64,000 nt of DNA from Tateyamaria sp947503385 (GTDB lineage Bacteria; Pseudomonadota; Alphaproteobacteria; Rhodobacterales; Rhodobacteraceae). Position numbers and translations under genes: made by a program. Of this stretch, positions 1 to 7,866 are shown in pieces (position 1 is the first letter of the stretch; the number at the start of each line of letters is the position of its first letter). The notes under the pieces were generated by a model. That model searched no databases. It was not told the origin of the DNA and saw nothing but the letters and a program-made list of their open reading frames with translations. The DNA is taken from assembly GCF_051195235.1 (NCBI RefSeq), contig NZ_JBNFZM010000005.1, positions 124,001-188,000 of the forward strand, written 5' to 3'.

Positions 1-75
1 GTCCAGTTCGCGGTAAGGTCCCCGCACCTCTTCGGTGCGGCCCCACATCTCGTCGAAATGACGTATCTCTGACAT
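1..75 (-). CDS. Circularly permuted type 2 ATP-grasp protein, N-terminus only (probable)
   Basis: Only the first 25 codons are present; the gene runs off the left edge. The reading starts at an ATG at 75 and contains the string FDEMWGRTEEVRGPYRELD. This resembles the usual N-terminus of DUF404/DUF407 circularly permuted ATP-grasp proteins, where FDEM is followed by an arginine- or proline-rich stretch and HY/PY-R-x-L. An AGGG lies about 7 nt before the ATG. In alphaproteobacteria this family is usually followed by a DUF403 alpha-E protein and a transglutaminase-like protein, which would lie outside the window. The assignment rests on a short string and is tentative. Confidence 0.45.
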   Translation of the reverse strand, partial: MSEIRHFDEMWGRTEEVRGPYRELD

Positions 76-275
76 GCTCCGACCCTAGACCAGACGTGGC
101 CAAGGTTACAAGCAAACAGCGGACCGGCCTTGCGAAACCGGGCAAAATGCCAAAATTATCAGCGATTTGATGCGAGAAGTTCAGGTCGCACACGCTTGCG
201 TTCGCGCGGCGCAGCCCGTGGTCGACAATGGTCGGCCCGACCCCGGCGTATGCGGGATCAGGCCAGAGGTTCAGA

Positions 276-920
276 TCACGACCGTGACGGATAAATCCCC
301 TCAAGCGCGATGCACACTGTCATCGCCAAGAAAGGCTGTTCGTTCGTCGCAGATAGCGCGCCGCCGCTGTTGGAGATCGCAGCGCTGGATTCAAATTCAA
401 CCGACCCATCGCCCATTTCGACGGGCGGAGTCGACGCGTCCGCATAGATCGAAGTGCCCGACGGGAACGTCGAATAATACGCGTTCGCCGGGTCCGTCGT
501 GCTGGGTGCCGCGGCGCTGGCAACTGTGTTGCCCCGGATATCGCCCGTGACGCTGTGGGTGTGGTTCGCCATGGTCGTGACGTTCATCGTGGTTGTGGTC
601 GCACCGCCGACCTGGCCCATGGTCCGCGTGGACAAGCCCGGACCGTTGCCATAACCGACGCTGCCCCGACCGTTCAGGTTGGGCAATCCCATGGTGGTGC
701 GCCCGTCCCCGCCGTATATCGTTCCAATCAACGAAAAGAGCGCGGTGTGGCTGGAAATTTGCAGAAGCTGACCGTTTGCCGGAGCCCAGCCACGCGGGCA
801 AAAGTTTTCGCCAAAGGTCTGGATCGTGCCGATGAACGGGTTTGCACCCGCGGCAACAGGTGCCGGGGCAATGCTGGCCGCAAGTGCAGCCGCCGCGATA
901 GTCGAAAGAATGTGTTTCAT
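276..920 (-). CDS. Secreted tail-collar domain protein (paralogue 3 of 3)
   Basis: 214 residues. A Sec signal peptide (about residues 1-25, ending near PVAAGA) precedes a phage tail-collar / microcystin-dependent-protein (MdpB-like) domain. Hallmarks are GENFCPRGWAPANGQLL, then YGGDGRTTMGLPNLNGR around residues 70-86. The rest is a threonine- and glycine-rich segment and a C-terminus ending IYPSRS. It is the last of three tandem paralogues on this strand, 35 bp after its neighbour, and is probably co-transcribed with it. No phage structural gene is nearby, so a prophage origin is not supported. The family is common in bacterial genomes as exported proteins of unknown role. The family call is firm; the function is unknown. 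Confidence 0.85.
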   Translation of the reverse strand: MKHILSTIAAAALAASIAPAPVAAGANPFIGTIQTFGENFCPRGWAPANGQLLQISSHTALFSLIGTIYGGDGRTTMGLPNLNGRGSVGYGNGPGLSTRTMGQVGGATTTTMNVTTMANHTHSVTGDIRGNTVASAAAPSTTDPANAYYSTFPSGTSIYADASTPPVEMGDGSVEFESSAAISNSGGALSATNEQPFLAMTVCIALEGIYPSRS

Positions 921-955
921 AACGTTATCCTAAGTCTCGAATGCTGCTGAGGGCT

Positions 956-1597
956 TCAGTTGCGGCTTGGGTAAATGCCAAACAGTGCGACACAGTACCG
1001 GTGCACCAGAAACGGAGCCATGTTGTTCTGTTGCAGGTTCTGGCCACTGTTGCTGAGCCGGGTTGTGCTCACGTCAACCGTAATGTCACCATCTGCCATC
1101 TGAACAAGGTTCGTCGCATCCGTGGTATACGCGCCCGTACCTGACAGAACACCGATGAAGTTGCCCGTTGGGTCACCGGAGGAACTGGCCGACGTGCTGG
1201 CCGCCATACGCGCGCTCAGGACACCTGTCACGCCATGCGAGTGCTGCGGCATGGTGTTTTGCGTGGCTTGTGTCGTCTCCTGCCCGGTCTTGGCACCCAG
1301 CCGATATGTGGTCAGGCCCGGCCCGGTGCCATCATTGATCGGCACTCGCCCGCGCAGGTCCGGCAGGCCAAAGGTCGTACGACCGTCGCCGCCATAAATC
1401 GTCCCATAAAGCGAAAACAGGGCGTCATTCGATGACACAGCCAGCAACTGACCAGCCGCATCCGCCCATCCGCGTGGACAAAAGTTGAAACCAAATGCGC
1501 GTATTTCCCCAACAAAGGGGTCGTCTGCGTAAACGGGCGCAGCGGGCGCCATATAGGCTGTGACGGCGGCTGCGATTGCAATAATACTCTTTTTCAT
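956..1597 (-). CDS. Secreted tail-collar domain protein (paralogue 2 of 3)
   Basis: 213 residues. A signal peptide of about 24 residues (MKKSIIAIAAAVTAYMAPA... up to VYA) is followed directly by DDPFVGEIRAFGFNFCPRGW, the start of the tail-collar domain. The conserved YGGDGRTTFGLPDLRGR motif follows. The middle (about residues 110-170) is low-complexity, Ser/Thr/Ala-rich, and differs from the sister proteins. The C-terminus ends FGIYPSRN, nearly identical in all three copies, so both ends are constrained and the centre is diverging. It lies 26 bp downstream of paralogue 1 and is probably in the same transcript. A secreted or cell-surface location is inferred; no function is known. Confidence 0.85.
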   Translation of the reverse strand: MKKSIIAIAAAVTAYMAPAAPVYADDPFVGEIRAFGFNFCPRGWADAAGQLLAVSSNDALFSLYGTIYGGDGRTTFGLPDLRGRVPINDGTGPGLTTYRLGAKTGQETTQATQNTMPQHSHGVTGVLSARMAASTSASSSGDPTGNFIGVLSGTGAYTTDATNLVQMADGDITVDVSTTRLSNSGQNLQQNNMAPFLVHRYCVALFGIYPSRN

Positions 1598-1623
1598 TTC
1601 CGTAATTCCTTTTCTCGCGCCAA

Positions 1624-2274
1624 TCAGTTCCGCGACGGGAACAGACCTTGCAAAGCGATGCAGTGCGTCAATGCGAGGATGGGCTGAATGTTCGTTTCTG
1701 CTTGGCTCGCGCCAGAGTTGGTCACGGTGATGTTTTCCAAGGTCAAATTCACCGACCGGTCGCCCATCAACGTCTCAGAGCTTTGATCGGTGGCATAGAT
1801 TCGCTGCGAGGCAGGAAATTTCGCCAGCGTCTTGCCGGTCGGATCATTCGAGCTTGGCGCGTTGGAAGACGCGCGCACATCCGCAGTCGGAAGGGCCGTA
1901 ATCATGTGGTTGTGCGTGGCCAATTGGGTCTGGTTCAGGTTTACGGTTTCCGTACCCCCACGTTGCCCCCAAGTGTAGTCCGTGCTGGTCCCCGACAATA
2001 CGCCGGTGCCGACCACATGGCGCGACCGCAGGTCAGGCAGCCCAAAGCTGGTGCGCCCGTCGCCGCCATATGTCGTGCCCAGCAGCGAATAGAGCGACTG
2101 GTTCTCGTTGATCGGCAGAATCTGTCCGTCCGCACGCGCCCAGCCCCGTGGGCAAAAGTTAAAGCCGACAATCATGATATCGCCGAGCATTGGATCTGAA
2201 CCGGCCTGCGCTGGCGCTGCTGGCGACAAACCCGCCAAGGCCAACGCCAGAATCCCCGTCTTAATCAGTTTCAT
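1624..2274 (-). CDS. Secreted tail-collar domain protein (paralogue 1 of 3)
   Basis: 216 residues from the ATG at 2274. I chose this start because AAGGA lies about 8 nt upstream and it begins the signal peptide MKLIKTGILALALAG; an in-frame start at 2307 would add a non-signal stretch. Mature protein features: GFNFCPRGWARADGQIL, then YGGDGRTSFGLPDLRSR, then a variable middle, then LQGLFPSRN at the end. It is the first gene of the three-gene tandem array. The 314-bp non-coding region before it contains a perfect 7-bp inverted repeat and an AT-rich stretch, plausible control elements. Family: tail collar / MdpB-like; role unknown. Confidence 0.86.
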   Translation of the reverse strand: MKLIKTGILALALAGLSPAAPAQAGSDPMLGDIMIVGFNFCPRGWARADGQILPINENQSLYSLLGTTYGGDGRTSFGLPDLRSRHVVGTGVLSGTSTDYTWGQRGGTETVNLNQTQLATHNHMITALPTADVRASSNAPSSNDPTGKTLAKFPASQRIYATDQSSETLMGDRSVNLTLENITVTNSGASQAETNIQPILALTHCIALQGLFPSRN

Positions 2275-2588
2275 GATGAAATCCTTTTTCAAAAGTGTTG
2301 GTTCCACAGTCTGAGCTTAACCACAGGTTAAGTTCTCACAAAGACAGAAATTTTGCGTGGCAATGTCTGAATTTACTAGACACATGTTTTATATAATAAA
2401 ATTCAGCGTCCAGGTGCGCGACAGCACCTTCGATCACCGCCTATCCTCATCCCTGACGGGAATCGTCCAGTAACCAAAGGTTGAATGTCATTTTTGGCCA
2501 TCTCAACCCTGACTCCGCGTTCATATTTTGTTAATACTTGGGTCATTGCACCAGCGTCCTCAGTTCGAGGCGCGCTGCCGGAATAGAG
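2275..2588. promoter_or_regulatory. Divergent intergenic region between collar genes and WbqC gene
   Basis: 314 bp with no supported gene. It holds a perfect 7-bp inverted repeat at 2316-2332 (CTTAACC-ACA-GGTTAAG) about 40 bp before the start of the collar array. There is also an AT-rich block near 2386-2402 (TTTTATATAATAAAA). The region is far less GC-rich than its surroundings, as expected for promoters of the two divergent units. No exact -10/-35 pair is assigned. Confidence 0.5.
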
Positions 2589-3296
2589 ATGTCAGTCAAG
2601 ACCATTGCCATTATGCAGCCCTATTTTTTCCCGTATCTCGGATACCTGGGTTTGATGGCACATGCGGACGAGTTTGTGGTTTTGGATTGTGTGCAGTTCC
2701 CCCGTCGCGGTCGGGTGCATCGGTGTCAGGTGCCCGGACCACACGCGAGCGAACGCTGGCTGACGTTGCCCGTGGCCCATGCGCCGCAATCGGCCCGCAT
2801 CTGCGATATGCAATTCCAGTCGGACGCCGCCCGCCGGTGGCAAACGCGACTGACACTGCACCCGTGGGCGCAGAATGGCACGGGTTCTGCGTGGACCGAA
2901 ACGCTTCTGGATCTATTGGTGATCCGGGGCGCATCCCTTGGTGACTATCTGCTGGAACAACTGGTGTTCCTGCGCGATGCACTGGGGCTGAATTGCGCGA
3001 TCACGCGCAGTTCAGACCTTGGCATTGATCCCGCAAAGCGCGGGTCGGAACGCTTGGCAGCCATTGCAGGCGCGCGTGGTGCCGCACGTTACGTGAACGC
3101 GCCGGGCGGTCGGTCACTGTATTGTGCAGATCAATTCGCGCAGCACGGCCTCGATCTTGCGTTTCTGCCCGACTATACGGGTCCGTTCAGGCATTTGCTG
3201 CCCGCCCTTATGCGGGACGATATTGGCCATATGACACAAGACCTCGCACGCTACGCGGCAGAACCGCTTGTCAAGGCGGAGGGTGCCAATGCCTGA
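2589..3296 (+). CDS. WbqC family protein
   Basis: 235 residues. The start ATG at 2589 was chosen because the family N-terminus begins there: MSVKTIAIMQPYFFPYLGY. An earlier in-frame ATG at 2538 would add 17 unrelated residues. The motif QPYFFPYLGY...D.VQFPRRG is diagnostic of WbqC (PF08889), a family found in O-antigen and other glycan loci, commonly beside DegT-type sugar aminotransferases, with a proposed role in sugar modification. The next gene starts 8 bp before this one stops and has its GGAGGG ribosome site inside this gene, so the two are translationally coupled. The biochemical activity of WbqC proteins is not settled. Confidence 0.85.
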   Translation: MSVKTIAIMQPYFFPYLGYLGLMAHADEFVVLDCVQFPRRGRVHRCQVPGPHASERWLTLPVAHAPQSARICDMQFQSDAARRWQTRLTLHPWAQNGTGSAWTETLLDLLVIRGASLGDYLLEQLVFLRDALGLNCAITRSSDLGIDPAKRGSERLAAIAGARGAARYVNAPGGRSLYCADQFAQHGLDLAFLPDYTGPFRHLLPALMRDDIGHMTQDLARYAAEPLVKAEGANA

Positions 3297-4419
3297 CAGC
3301 TCACAACTGGTCACACGCATTCCCGTTCTGCGCCCCGAACTGCCGACGACGGACGCATTGGTGCCCTATCTGCGCAGCCTCGAAGACAGTCGCATTTACA
3401 CCAATAACGGACCGATGGTGCTGCGGCTTGAGCAACGGCTGAGCGCGTATTTCGGCCAGCCCAAGGGGGGCGTGACCGCTGCCGCATCTGGCACTGCCGC
3501 GCTGATCGGCGCCATTCTGACCAAGGCGGGCCGGGCCACCACGGGCAAGCCCATCGCGCTTTGCGCATCCTTCACCTTTGTTGCGTCGGCCACGGCTGCA
3601 CAGAACTGTGGCTATGCTCCGCATTTTGTCGACATCTCACCTGACCACTGGGCGCTCGACCCGGACAGCCTGCACAACCATCCACGGCTGCACGAGGCCG
3701 GGCTTGTGGTTGTCACCGCCCCCTTCGGGCGGCTGGTCGATCTGGCCGCGTGGGAGGCGTTCGAGGCGCGCACCGGGGTGCCGGTTGTGGTCGACTGCGC
3801 CGCCGGGTTCGATGTCATGGTGCGGGCAAACGCGCCTCTGTCGAAAACCATTCCGGTCGCGGTCAGCTTTCACGCAACCAAGGCCTTTGGCTGCGGTGAG
3901 GGCGGCGCGGTGTTCAGCGCCGATCCGGACTTTGCCTTGCGGTGCCACCGGGCCGTAAACAACGGATTTCTGGGGTGTCGTCAGGTGATTGGCGACAACA
4001 CCAACGGCAAGATGAGCGAATACCACGCCTGTGTCGGTATGGCCGAACTGGACCGCTGGGCGCACAAGCAGACGCGGTACGAGGCGATGGCGACCACATA
4101 CCGCAACGCCTTTCGCACGGTCGGACTGGCTGACCGCATCCATGTTGGGGGCGAGGTGTCTGCCGTCTATGCGCTTTGCCACTGTCCGGACGCGATGAGC
4201 GCAGAGACGCTGCGCATGGCGTTGGCCTATGACGGCTATGAAACGCGGTTTTGGTATGGTGCAGGTCTGCACGCCGAACAGGGGTTCGGCCCTTACACAC
4301 ATGACCCGATGCCAAATACCGACACGCTCGCCTCGCAACTGGTGGGTTTGCCGGCCTATCTCGACCTGCCCGACGCAGAGATGGAGCAGATCGCAGCCAC
4401 CGTGGCCCGCGTGATCTAA
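3289..4419 (+). CDS. DegT/DnrJ/EryC1/StrS family sugar aminotransferase
   Basis: 376 residues. The ATG at 3289 has GGAGGG at 3278-3283. It is a PLP-dependent fold-type I aminotransferase of the kind that aminates nucleotide-linked keto-sugars. ASGTAAL (about residues 67-73) matches the phosphate-binding region. VVDCAAGFD (about 167-175) carries the Asp that contacts the pyridine ring. FHATKAFGCGEGG holds the probable Schiff-base lysine K198. The length is normal for the family. It overlaps the WbqC gene at its start and shares its stop region (4 bp, CTAA) with the convergent acyltransferase. Context suggests synthesis of an amino-sugar for a surface polysaccharide; the exact sugar cannot be read from sequence. 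Confidence 0.88.
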   Translation: MPDSSQLVTRIPVLRPELPTTDALVPYLRSLEDSRIYTNNGPMVLRLEQRLSAYFGQPKGGVTAAASGTAALIGAILTKAGRATTGKPIALCASFTFVASATAAQNCGYAPHFVDISPDHWALDPDSLHNHPRLHEAGLVVVTAPFGRLVDLAAWEAFEARTGVPVVVDCAAGFDVMVRANAPLSKTIPVAVSFHATKAFGCGEGGAVFSADPDFALRCHRAVNNGFLGCRQVIGDNTNGKMSEYHACVGMAELDRWAHKQTRYEAMATTYRNAFRTVGLADRIHVGGEVSAVYALCHCPDAMSAETLRMALAYDGYETRFWYGAGLHAEQGFGPYTHDPMPNTDTLASQLVGLPAYLDLPDAEMEQIAATVARVI

Positions 4420-5087
4420 CCCAGCAGCCGCCGGGCAAAGCGACCCGCCGCACCGCGCAACGTACGCACCGGGCTTTGCTGCACGAAATCGCCTGCCCCG
4501 ATATCCGTCAGAACGGTCGCGCCCGCGCCGATGATACTGCCCGCCGCGACAGTCCGGTTGTCGATTACCCCGCTTTGCCCGCCGAAAAAGCACCCCTCCC
4601 CCACGTGACACCCGCCTGCGATGCCCACCTGAGAGGTGATGAAACAGTGATCCCCGATCACGCTGTGGTGTCCGATGTGGTTGTTGCTCCAGATAACGAC
4701 GTTGTTGCCGATGCGGGCAAAAGGCTGGATGACGTTCTGTTCAAGGATCAGACAGTTCTCTCCGATCTCTTCGGTATAGACATGCGCCGCCGGGTGCACA
4801 AAACTGAGGAATTCATAGCCGCGCGCCTTGCCTTCGAGATAGCGCGCCCTGCGGAACCGATTGAGGTCGCGGTAGCTGATCGGACCAAAAAGAAGCCCAT
4901 CCGTTGGCTTGAAATGCGTCTCCAGCGTTTCCCAATCGTACACGGGCCGCCCCATGCACGTGGTCTGACCGTTGCGGTAGGCCGCATCAATCACATAGCC
5001 CGCCACCTCATGCGCGCTGTCACGTTCAAGGTACACCGTGACCGTCTGGGCCAGTTGTCCCGTACCAAAAAGAATGACTGACGCCAT
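4416..5087 (-). CDS. NeuD/PglD-like hexapeptide acyltransferase
   Basis: 223 residues. An N-terminal nucleotide-sugar-binding-like segment begins MASVILFGTGQLAQTV. From about residue 105 onward there is a left-handed beta-helix of hexapeptide repeats (for example IGENCLILEQNVIQPFARIG, then VGEGCFFGGQSGVI). NNHIGHHSVIGDH contains the histidines expected at the acetyl-CoA catalytic site. This architecture fits sugar O- or N-acetyltransferases of the NeuD/PglD group. It probably acts on the product of the convergent DegT aminotransferase, although the two genes are on opposite strands. It is the second gene after the radical SAM gene, 25 bp apart. The acceptor sugar is unknown. Confidence 0.82.
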   Translation of the reverse strand: MASVILFGTGQLAQTVTVYLERDSAHEVAGYVIDAAYRNGQTTCMGRPVYDWETLETHFKPTDGLLFGPISYRDLNRFRRARYLEGKARGYEFLSFVHPAAHVYTEEIGENCLILEQNVIQPFARIGNNVVIWSNNHIGHHSVIGDHCFITSQVGIAGGCHVGEGCFFGGQSGVIDNRTVAAGSIIGAGATVLTDIGAGDFVQQSPVRTLRGAAGRFARRLLG

Positions 5088-5112
5088 CGCACCACCGTTT
5101 GATCAACCGGCG

Positions 5113-6711
5113 TCAGGCCGCCGGAACATCACTGTCCCTGACAGGGGCCACGCCGTAAAGGCTGATCCCGTCGCGGGCGGTGTTGGCCGCCTTGCGGGTC
5201 AGGGTGTAATGATGCCAGTGCAAGGCGCAGAGCGACAGAAACGCCTGTAGGGACATTGCACCGCGCGGCATCATTCGGAACTGGCGCGCATACATGGCCG
5301 CACCCGCGCGCAGCATATCCTGTCGGTGCATCGCCATCCCAAGCCGCACGGCAAGCGTGGCACTGGCCCAAAACCCCTTGACCACGGCACCCAACCGCGC
5401 GCCTGTGCTGCGCAGTTTTATTCGTTGTTCCAACAGCTTGGAGGGCGGCGTCAAATTGCGCCGCACACGCCCGAAAAACGCGTCCGCCTCATATAGTTGT
5501 CGTTGTATCTCCGTGCAGCCTGACACCAGTTGGTCCCGCGTCATCCGCGCTGGTTCAAAATTGCACAGCGGATCATCGGGGCGCAGCCTGTTGGCCGCGT
5601 TCAACCGGTCGTGCAACGGGGTCTTTGGCAGCGCGGTGAGCGTGCCAAGGGCCGCCTGCCCGATATTGTTGTCCTCAATGAACCGCAGCTGTTCATCAAA
5701 GATGCTGTCGTCATCCTCGTCAAATCCCACAATGAACCCGGCCGACACCACGATGCCCGCATCACGGATACGCGCCAGTTTGTCCGCCATCGAATCGCCT
5801 CGGATGTTTTGCAGCTTGCGGGTCTCTGCCAGCGATGCCGCGCGCGGGCTTTCGATGCCGATAAAGACATCGCGGAAATTGGCCCGGTACATCATGTCGA
5901 GCAGATCAGGATCATCAGCAAGGTTCAGTGTCGCCTCGGTGCTGAGCGTCAGCGGATAGCCATGACGTTCCTGCCACGCGATGATTTCCGGCAGCAGCTG
6001 TTTCACGGCCACTTTGTTGCCAATGAAATTGTCGTCGACGATAAAACAGGTGCCAAAGCCCGCCTGCCGGACCCGCTCCAGTTCCTCGATCACCTGTGCT
6101 GGGGCCTTGACCCGCGGGCGGCGGCCAAAAATCACGATGATGTCGCAGAATTCGCAGGTAAAGGGGCACCCGCGCGAATATTGCAGGGACGCCGCGACAT
6201 AGTGCTTGCTTTGTGCCGTGTCGAACTGTGCGGGCGGCAAGGTGGTCATGTCGGTGGCGTCGGCCTGTTCGTATCGTCCTTCGGGCGGTCCGCCTTGGGC
6301 CAGCGTTTCGATATAGCCGGGCCATGTGGTGTCCGCCTCGCCCACAAAAACTGTGTCACAGAGCCCGTCAAAGAACCCCTCGTCAATCGAGGCATAGGGC
6401 CCGCCCACGATGACCTGCGCATCATGGCCGCGCAGACCCAGCAGGATTTCCCGCATCCGGTCCCGCTGTACGATCATCCCGGTGAGGCCAATCACGTCAA
6501 ATCGCTTGAGCGCCTCGAAATCTATCGGCTCGACAGCCTCGTCGATCAGCGTCACTTGATGCGGCTCTGGCACAAGTGCCGCCAGCAACGGCAGTCCTCC
6601 TGTCATCATCCATGCCCGTTTGTCCCCCGGCATCAACGGAAGTGCGTGTTCGCGCCCCCAGAATGACGGCTCGAAACGTGGACTGATCAAACAGATCGAC
6701 AACGCCTTCAA
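5113..6711 (-). CDS. B12-binding domain radical SAM protein (DUF4070-type)
   Basis: 532 residues from a TTG at 6711. No ATG precedes the conserved N-terminus (LKALSICLISPRFEPSFWG). This TTG has GGAG 9 nt upstream; another in-frame TTG at 6792 lacks such support. Residues about 1-130 form a cobalamin-binding-like Rossmann domain ending IVGGPYAS. The radical SAM motif C-x3-C-x2-C is at about 182-189 (RGCPFTCEFCDII). The C-terminal part fits DUF4070. The overall pattern (QYSRGCPFTCEFCDIIV, then FGRRPRVK) resembles the hopanoid methylase HpnP group, but no hopanoid genes are present. Such enzymes often methylate unactivated carbons; the substrate here is unknown. It is upstream of the acyltransferase gene on the same strand. 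Confidence 0.82.
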   Translation of the reverse strand: MKALSICLISPRFEPSFWGREHALPLMPGDKRAWMMTGGLPLLAALVPEPHQVTLIDEAVEPIDFEALKRFDVIGLTGMIVQRDRMREILLGLRGHDAQVIVGGPYASIDEGFFDGLCDTVFVGEADTTWPGYIETLAQGGPPEGRYEQADATDMTTLPPAQFDTAQSKHYVAASLQYSRGCPFTCEFCDIIVIFGRRPRVKAPAQVIEELERVRQAGFGTCFIVDDNFIGNKVAVKQLLPEIIAWQERHGYPLTLSTEATLNLADDPDLLDMMYRANFRDVFIGIESPRAASLAETRKLQNIRGDSMADKLARIRDAGIVVSAGFIVGFDEDDDSIFDEQLRFIEDNNIGQAALGTLTALPKTPLHDRLNAANRLRPDDPLCNFEPARMTRDQLVSGCTEIQRQLYEADAFFGRVRRNLTPPSKLLEQRIKLRSTGARLGAVVKGFWASATLAVRLGMAMHRQDMLRAGAAMYARQFRMMPRGAMSLQAFLSLCALHWHHYTLTRKAANTARDGISLYGVAPVRDSDVPAA

Positions 6712-6896
6712 AGCAACGTGCTCCGTCGTTTTGTGCAGTGGCGCGAACGCCCCAAATTGCGGTCCAAAAACCGCGTCCCCCCGGACAGTCAAAGTTTAGT
6801 TCACAACGGGGTGCTGCGCAAATTATCCCGACGAAATACAACCGAATAGGCCAGTATTTATGGACATTTAAGGAGCGAACATGTGAAAGGGGGTGT

Positions 6897-7853
6897 ATGA
6901 ATTCCCGCTGGCGTAGAATGTCGCGGATCCTTGAGGTCCCAAGCGATCATCCATGGTGGGTGACACATGCGCAAATGCCGACGGTGACCAAGGTGAACGG
7001 CGCCCATTGGCGAATCTGTCTGGCCGGGCGTGACGTGCAAAACCGTTCCAATATTATCGTGGCAGATGTCGATCCGACCCAAGGCATGAAAGTGCTGTCG
7101 GTCAGCCAGGATTTGCCGTTGGCCTTTGGCGGGCCCGGCGCGCTTGACCGGGACGGCGTGGGTGTCTCATGCGCCATTGACCATGAGGGCGCGCAGTTGT
7201 GGGTTGGCGGTGGTATGAATGTGCGCGATCATCCGCATTACAGGATTTCGACCTTTTGGCTCAGCAGCCCTGATGGCGGGCGCAGTTTCCAGAAACTGGC
7301 CAGACCGCCGATCCTGGTCGCGGGTGACGACAACCCGCTGGGCGGCGGCATCGCGGATATCCTGCGGATCGGCGGGCGCTGGCACATGTGGTTTACCAGT
7401 ATGCGCAACTGGCGCAGCACCAATGGTGGCCCGTCCGAGCCGACCTATGACATTCGCCATGCCGTTTCGGACGATTTGCAGCACTGGACACAAGACACCG
7501 CACCGGCCATCGCACTCGCCCGCCCGCGCGAGGCTGGCATCGTGCGGCCATGCGTTCTGTCGACCGCAGACGGCTTTGAGATGTGGTATTCCGTCCGCGG
7601 ACCAGAGCACCGAACAGACCCTGCCAGCCGCGCCTACCGCATTGGGTATGCCACGTCTTCGGATGCAGCCGCTTGGACGCGCAGGGACACCGGTTTCAGC
7701 TTTGAAAACCCGCCGGAGCACGGCGATTGGGACAGCGATATGCAATGCTATCCGCACGTGGTCCAAGAGGACGGGCAACGCTACCTGTTCTATTGCGGGA
7801 ACGGGTTTGGACGCAGCGGCATCGGCTATGCCGTCGAGGTCGCGGCGGATTGA
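6897..7853 (+). CDS. Glycosidase-like beta-propeller protein (GH43/GH32/GH130-type fold)
   Basis: 318 residues from ATG 6897, preceded by an AAGGGGG ribosome site. Repeated blade-like segments fit a five-bladed propeller: ISTFWLSSPDGGRSFQK, WHMWFTSMRNW, FEMWYSVRGPEH, YLFYCGNGFGRSGIGYA. The W-x-M-W-F/Y pattern is typical of GH43-like and related propellers. No signal peptide is visible, so the protein is probably cytoplasmic. It starts divergently from the radical SAM gene and ends 13 bp from the convergent glycosyltransferase gene. It may trim or process a glycan made by the locus, or it may be a non-catalytic relative; catalytic acids could not be assigned with confidence. Confidence 0.65.
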   Translation: MNSRWRRMSRILEVPSDHPWWVTHAQMPTVTKVNGAHWRICLAGRDVQNRSNIIVADVDPTQGMKVLSVSQDLPLAFGGPGALDRDGVGVSCAIDHEGAQLWVGGGMNVRDHPHYRISTFWLSSPDGGRSFQKLARPPILVAGDDNPLGGGIADILRIGGRWHMWFTSMRNWRSTNGGPSEPTYDIRHAVSDDLQHWTQDTAPAIALARPREAGIVRPCVLSTADGFEMWYSVRGPEHRTDPASRAYRIGYATSSDAAAWTRRDTGFSFENPPEHGDWDSDMQCYPHVVQEDGQRYLFYCGNGFGRSGIGYAVEVAAD

Positions 7854-7866
7854 ACGCACAGTCCGT

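Noticed and set aside
276..2274. Prophage or tailocin suggested by tail-collar domains
   Set aside because: All three proteins have signal peptides and no capsid, terminase, tail or integrase gene is near. The flanks are ordinary chromosomal genes.
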